A stretch of 64,000 nt of DNA from Marvinbryantia sp. (GTDB lineage: Bacteria > Bacillota > Clostridia > Lachnospirales > Lachnospiraceae). The notes beneath the pieces are model-generated. The model was not told the DNA's origin, ran no database searches, and was given only the letters and a program-made list of their open reading frames with translations. The stretch is taken from NCBI GenBank assembly GCA_016297895.1, contig JAEDFS010000004.1, forward strand, positions 1-64,000, given 5' to 3'. Numbering within the stretch: the stretch's first letter is position 1; each line of letters starts with the position of its first letter. Position numbers and translations under genes: made by a program. Below are positions 60,917 through 64,000 of the stretch, piece after piece.

Positions 60917-62719
60917 ATGGCAAAGAACAGATATGTCGGCGAGTATCCTGCAATCGGTATCCGTCCTACGATTGATGGTCGTAGAGGTGCTTTGAAGGTT
61001 CGTGAGTCTCTGGAAGATCAGACGATGGGTATGGCACTCGCTGCTAAGAAATTATTTGAAGAGAATCTGAAGTATTCCAACGGTGAGCCGGTCAGAGTGG
61101 TGATCGCAGATACGACCATCGGTCGTGTGGCAGAGGCTGCTGCCTGCGAAGCAAAATTTGAAAAAGAGGGTGTTGCGATCACTCTTACCGTTACTCCGTG
61201 CTGGTGCTACGGATCAGAGACTATGGATATGAACCGCAATACGATCAAAGCTGTCTGGGGCATGAATGCTACTGAGAGACCGGGTGCTGTTTACCTGGCT
61301 TCCGTACTGGCTACACATGCACAGAAAGGCCTGCCGGCTTTCGGTATTTACGGTCATGACGTATGTGAAGCAGACGATATGAAAATTCCGGAAGATGTAC
61401 AGGAAAAACTTCTTCGTTTCGGACGTGCTGCCGTAGCTGCCGCAACCATGAAGGGCAAATCCTACCTGCAGATCGGTTCTCAGTGTATGGGTATCGGCGG
61501 TTCCATCATTGATCAGGAGTTTATCGAGTCTTATCTGGGCATGCGCGTGGAGTCCGTGGATGAGGTTGAGATCCTTCGTCGTATGGATGAGCATGTATAC
61601 AATGAAGAAGAGTATCAGAAAGCTCTTGCATGGATCAAGGAAAACTGCAAGGAGGGTTACGATAAGAATCCGGATTTCGTAAAGGCTACTGATGAGCAGA
61701 AGAAAGAAACCTGGGAGTTCCTGGCTAAGATGGCTGTTATCATCGAAGATCTGTATCAGGGCAACCCGAATCTGCCGGCTGGCTGTGAGGAAGAGGCTGT
61801 GGGACACAATGCGATCTGCGGTGGTTTCCAGGGTCAGAGACAGTGGACAGACTACAAACCGAACTGTGACCTGCCGGAAGCTATTCTGAATACATCCTTC
61901 GACTGGAACGGAGCAAGAGAGCCGTTTATCCTGGCTACCGAGAACGATGTTCTGAATGGTCTTGGCATGCTGTTTATGAACCTTCTGACCAACAGAGCTC
62001 AGATGTTTGCCGATGTTCGTACCTGTTGGAACGGACATTCTGTAGAGCGTGTAACCGGATACAAGCTGGAAGGGCATGCAGCAGATGCTGACGGTATCAT
62101 CCACCTGATCAACTCCGGTGCCTGCTGTCTGGATGCAAGCGGAGTTTGCAAAGATGAAAACGGCAATGCTGTAATGAAAGAATGGTACAATATTACAGAA
62201 GAAGATCAGAAAGCGATCATGAATGCTACCGAATGGTGTGCAGCGGATAACGGTTATTTCCGTGGCGGCGGATTCTCATCCAGATTTGAGACAAAGACAG
62301 AAATGCCGGCAACTATGATCCGTCTGAACCTGGTAAGAGGTTTAGGACCTGTTCTTCAGATCGCAGAAGGCTGGACCGTAGCTCTTCCGGAGCAGGTATC
62401 CGATACTCTGTGGAAACGTACTGACTATACATGGCCGTGTACATGGTTTGCACCGCGTACAGATGGAGTCGTTGGAAGCCCGTTTGAAAATGCTTACAGC
62501 GTAATGAACAACTGGGGTGCTAACCACGGTGCGATCTCCTATGGTCATATCGGTGCTGATCTGATCACCATGTGCTCCATCCTGAGAATCCCGGTTTGCA
62601 TGCACAATGTTCCGACAAAAGACATCTTCCGTCCGGCTGCATGGAATGCATTCGGTATGGACAAAGAGGGTGCAGACTACAGAGCATGTGCTACATTTGG
62701 ACCGATGTACAAAAAATAA
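60917..62719 (+). CDS. fucI: L-fucose isomerase
   Basis: 600 residues. Converts L-fucose to L-fuculose, first step of fucose use. [23 protein letters not shown] near residues 14-36, [27 protein letters not shown], and a C-terminal domain with [21 protein letters not shown] match FucI. Length is normal. No kinase or aldolase gene is in the window, but the gene starting at the right edge may continue the pathway. GGGAGG precedes the ATG. Codon use is strongly biased, suggesting high expression. Confidence 0.95.
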   Translation: MAKNRYVGEYPAIGIRPTIDGRRGALKVRESLEDQTMGMALAAKKLFEENLKYSNGEPVRVVIADTTIGRVAEAAACEAKFEKEGVAITLTVTPCWCYGSETMDMNRNTIKAVWGMNATERPGAVYLASVLATHAQKGLPAFGIYGHDVCEADDMKIPEDVQEKLLRFGRAAVAAATMKGKSYLQIGSQCMGIGGSIIDQEFIESYLGMRVESVDEVEILRRMDEHVYNEEEYQKALAWIKENCKEGYDKNPDFVKATDEQKKETWEFLAKMAVIIEDLYQGNPNLPAGCEEEAVGHNAICGGFQGQRQWTDYKPNCDLPEAILNTSFDWNGAREPFILATENDVLNGLGMLFMNLLTNRAQMFADVRTCWNGHSVERVTGYKLEGHAADADGIIHLINSGACCLDASGVCKDENGNAVMKEWYNITEEDQKAIMNATEWCAADNGYFRGGGFSSRFETKTEMPATMIRLNLVRGLGPVLQIAEGWTVALPEQVSDTLWKRTDYTWPCTWFAPRTDGVVGSPFENAYSVMNNWGANHGAISYGHIGADLITMCSILRIPVCMHNVPTKDIFRPAAWNAFGMDKEGADYRACATFGPMYKK

Positions 62720-62741
62720 AAAGTTTTAAATTATAAATAAG

Positions 62742-62909
62742 AAACGTAGGATCCATCCTTTACGAAAACACGAACCCTACACTCGCTCACCTGCAGTTTC
62801 ATTTGCGCAGACGTTGTCACGACAAAAGCATTGTTCCGCCGTCTGCGCAGGAAATTGGGTGAGCTCGATCGGGTTCTACCGTTTTCTTTAAAGGATGGAT
62901 CCTGCGTTT
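62742..62909. repeat. 168-bp imperfect palindrome after fucI
   Basis: Outer arms of 21 bp (62742-62762 and 62889-62909) pair at all positions except one T-G. Inside, TTTCATTTGCGCAGACG (62797-62813) pairs with 62840-62856 with few mismatches, and CTCACC/GGTGAG pair between. It could be a large terminator, a structured RNA, or a MITE-like insertion. Confidence 0.7.
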
Positions 62910-62964
62910 TCTGTATTCACATTTTAAAACGATATAATGAGTCGGCAGCATTCCGTTTTGGACC

Positions 62965-63816
62965 TTAAAATTCCGCCGTCATAAACTGCTTCGGTGTGAC
63001 GCCCTTATACTTATGGAAGGTCTTGATAAAGTAACTTTCATCATTGAAACCGCAGGAAATGGCGGTTTCTTTTATGGAAATATTCTTGGTGGACAGCATT
63101 TCGCAGGCGCATTCGATGCGGTAATAATTCAGGTAATCAATGGGTGTCCGTTCTGTCATGCTGCGGAAATAACGGCAAAAGTATCTGGGATTCATGCCGG
63201 CGATCCTGGCCAGCTTATCCAGGGTGATATTGCCGGAGTAGTTTTCTGCAATGTAGGCCAGAACATTCTTGATGGAGGTAAGACGCTCGGCAGAGGCGAC
63301 ATCTCCGGTGCTTTCTTCGTACAGATGTTCCGATAAAATGGTTCCGATCAGCTCGTAAAGATATCCCTGAGTCATAAATTCATAACCTGTTTTTTTGGAG
63401 GACAGGGCATGACTGAGATTTTTTACGATGGGCAGGATCAGGGGGCTGTGCTGGGCAAGGTAAGTGTGGATCATAATCTTATGGTCCATAATATCGTGAA
63501 TCGTTTTGGCACAGGCATGGTTGTCCTTCAGAAGAATCTGAAGATTAAAGACAATACACTCGTAAACGCAGTCGTGAGGGATGCCGCCGTGAATAAACCC
63601 GTCGGTGACGAATATTACATCCCCGGGCTGACAGACATGGACTTCTTTATTAATAGTCAGATGAAAGGTTCCGGAAATGATCCGGATAATTTCATAGTGC
63701 GTATGCCAGTGATGAGGCATATAATACCTGGGACTGTGGGGATTTTCCGCATAAAAGGCAATGGGAAAATTAAATGTTCCGGGATCCTTACGTTCCTTAT
63801 AATCAATGTATTTCAT
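62965..63816 (-). CDS. AraC-family transcriptional regulator
   Basis: 283 residues. Cupin-type sensor YMPHHWHTHYEIIRIISGTFHLTINKEV (split, residues 32-60), C-terminal HTH with ITLDKLARIAGMNPRYFCRYFRSMTERTPIDYLNYYRIECA and IKETAISCGFNDESYFIKTFHKYKGVTPKQF. It points away from the gene starting at the right edge, so it may control that one. Confidence 0.88.
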   Translation of the reverse strand: MKYIDYKERKDPGTFNFPIAFYAENPHSPRYYMPHHWHTHYEIIRIISGTFHLTINKEVHVCQPGDVIFVTDGFIHGGIPHDCVYECIVFNLQILLKDNHACAKTIHDIMDHKIMIHTYLAQHSPLILPIVKNLSHALSSKKTGYEFMTQGYLYELIGTILSEHLYEESTGDVASAERLTSIKNVLAYIAENYSGNITLDKLARIAGMNPRYFCRYFRSMTERTPIDYLNYYRIECACEMLSTKNISIKETAISCGFNDESYFIKTFHKYKGVTPKQFMTAEF

Positions 63817-63997
63817 GACAGGGGCTCCTTTTGTGCCAAAATTGTGTGCAAAACAGGTGAATTTTCTACTATATGTTATGTATTATATCACTTTTCTTTT
63901 CTTTTTCCAGTCTTTATAATCAAAATTATCAGGAGAACGTAACGTTTCGCTCTATACGGCAGGAAAGCGGGGCAAATCAGACAGTAAAGGAGGACTT
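63817..63997. promoter_or_regulatory. Divergent promoter region at the right edge
   Basis: A plus-strand TATAAT (63915-63920) follows a pyrimidine-rich stretch with weak -35. AACGTAACGTTTCG near 63937-63950 is operator-like. An AGGAGG site (about 63988-63993) leads to the last ATG. Confidence 0.45.
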
Positions 63998-64000
63998 ATG
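63998..64000 (+). CDS. Start codon of the next gene (partial)
   Basis: The last three bases are ATG, 5 bases after a strong AAAGGAGG site. Product not visible. Context suggests a sugar-use or transport gene under the neighbouring AraC regulator (inference). Confidence 0.55.

Noticed and set aside
1..64000. tRNA or rRNA genes
   Set aside because: No cloverleaf or conserved rRNA segment was noticed on reading; a tRNAscan-SE run would settle this.

Overview
The window looks like a chromosomal segment of a Gram-positive, anaerobic gut Clostridium relative, most likely a Lachnospiraceae member of the Blautia/Ruminococcus type. This is inferred from strong AGGAGG-type ribosome binding sites, occasional GTG starts, a one-chain PurL fused to its glutaminase, the paired glgC-glgD, spoVG, a DnaD/DnaI-type helicase-loading pair, SpaA/MBG-like surface proteins with a sortase-type tail, and LplB/YtcP-type sugar ABC transporters. 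No rRNA, tRNA, CRISPR array, prophage or intact insertion sequence was seen.

Layout: 1-5.4 kb holds the end of an unknown gene, a structured leader, a sortase-type surface protein, a split chromate transporter, an Mrp-type Fe-S carrier and a convergent lysozyme-like gene. 5.4-7.7 kb holds galK, a GNAT acetyltransferase and a decayed D-lactate dehydrogenase remnant. 7.7-16.9 kb is a carbohydrate locus: a LacI-type regulator heads a minus-strand set of membrane proteins of unknown role (anchored protein, lipoprotein, YesL-like, YcxB-like), and the divergent operon encodes two sugar permeases, a binding protein and a GH32 beta-fructosidase, with operator-like palindromes between them. 16.9-23 kb holds a C39-like peptidase, an M20 peptidase, a flavoprotein, a LUD protein with a previously easy-to-miss 59-residue Cys-rich partner, and argS.

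23-33.3 kb is an envelope-directed run: a transmembrane Ser/Thr kinase-like protein that appears to start at CTG, a 962-residue repeat-rich surface protein, an SH3-SH3-YARHG protein, a membrane-anchored protein of unknown function, a CPBP protease, signal peptidase I, an M18 aminopeptidase and PduL. 33.4-38.5 kb holds purL and nagA. 38.5-39.9 kb holds a degenerate RAYT-like (REP-associated) transposase with an inverted repeat before it, and mscL with an added zinc-ribbon tail. 39.9-46.1 kb holds an SbcD/YhaO-YhaN-like pair, PRPP synthetase, a DnaI-like loader and a DnaD-domain protein.

46.1-46.55 kb, upstream of the DnaD-DnaI pair, carries two phased clusters of DnaA-box 9-mers: three in perfect tandem and four more about 140 bp away. 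This is the most striking non-coding signal in the window. Then come murC, glgC-glgD, spoVG, pth, mfd, a PrsA-like lipoprotein, a two-component system with a DUF362 protein, and a fucose block (AraC regulator, fucI, a 168-bp imperfect palindrome, a second AraC regulator). A new gene starts at the last three bases.

Functions work together mainly as sugar capture and use (fructosides, galactose, fucose, GlcNAc-6-P, glycogen storage), envelope maintenance and DNA replication/repair. Function calls rest on motif recognition by eye; no database search was run.
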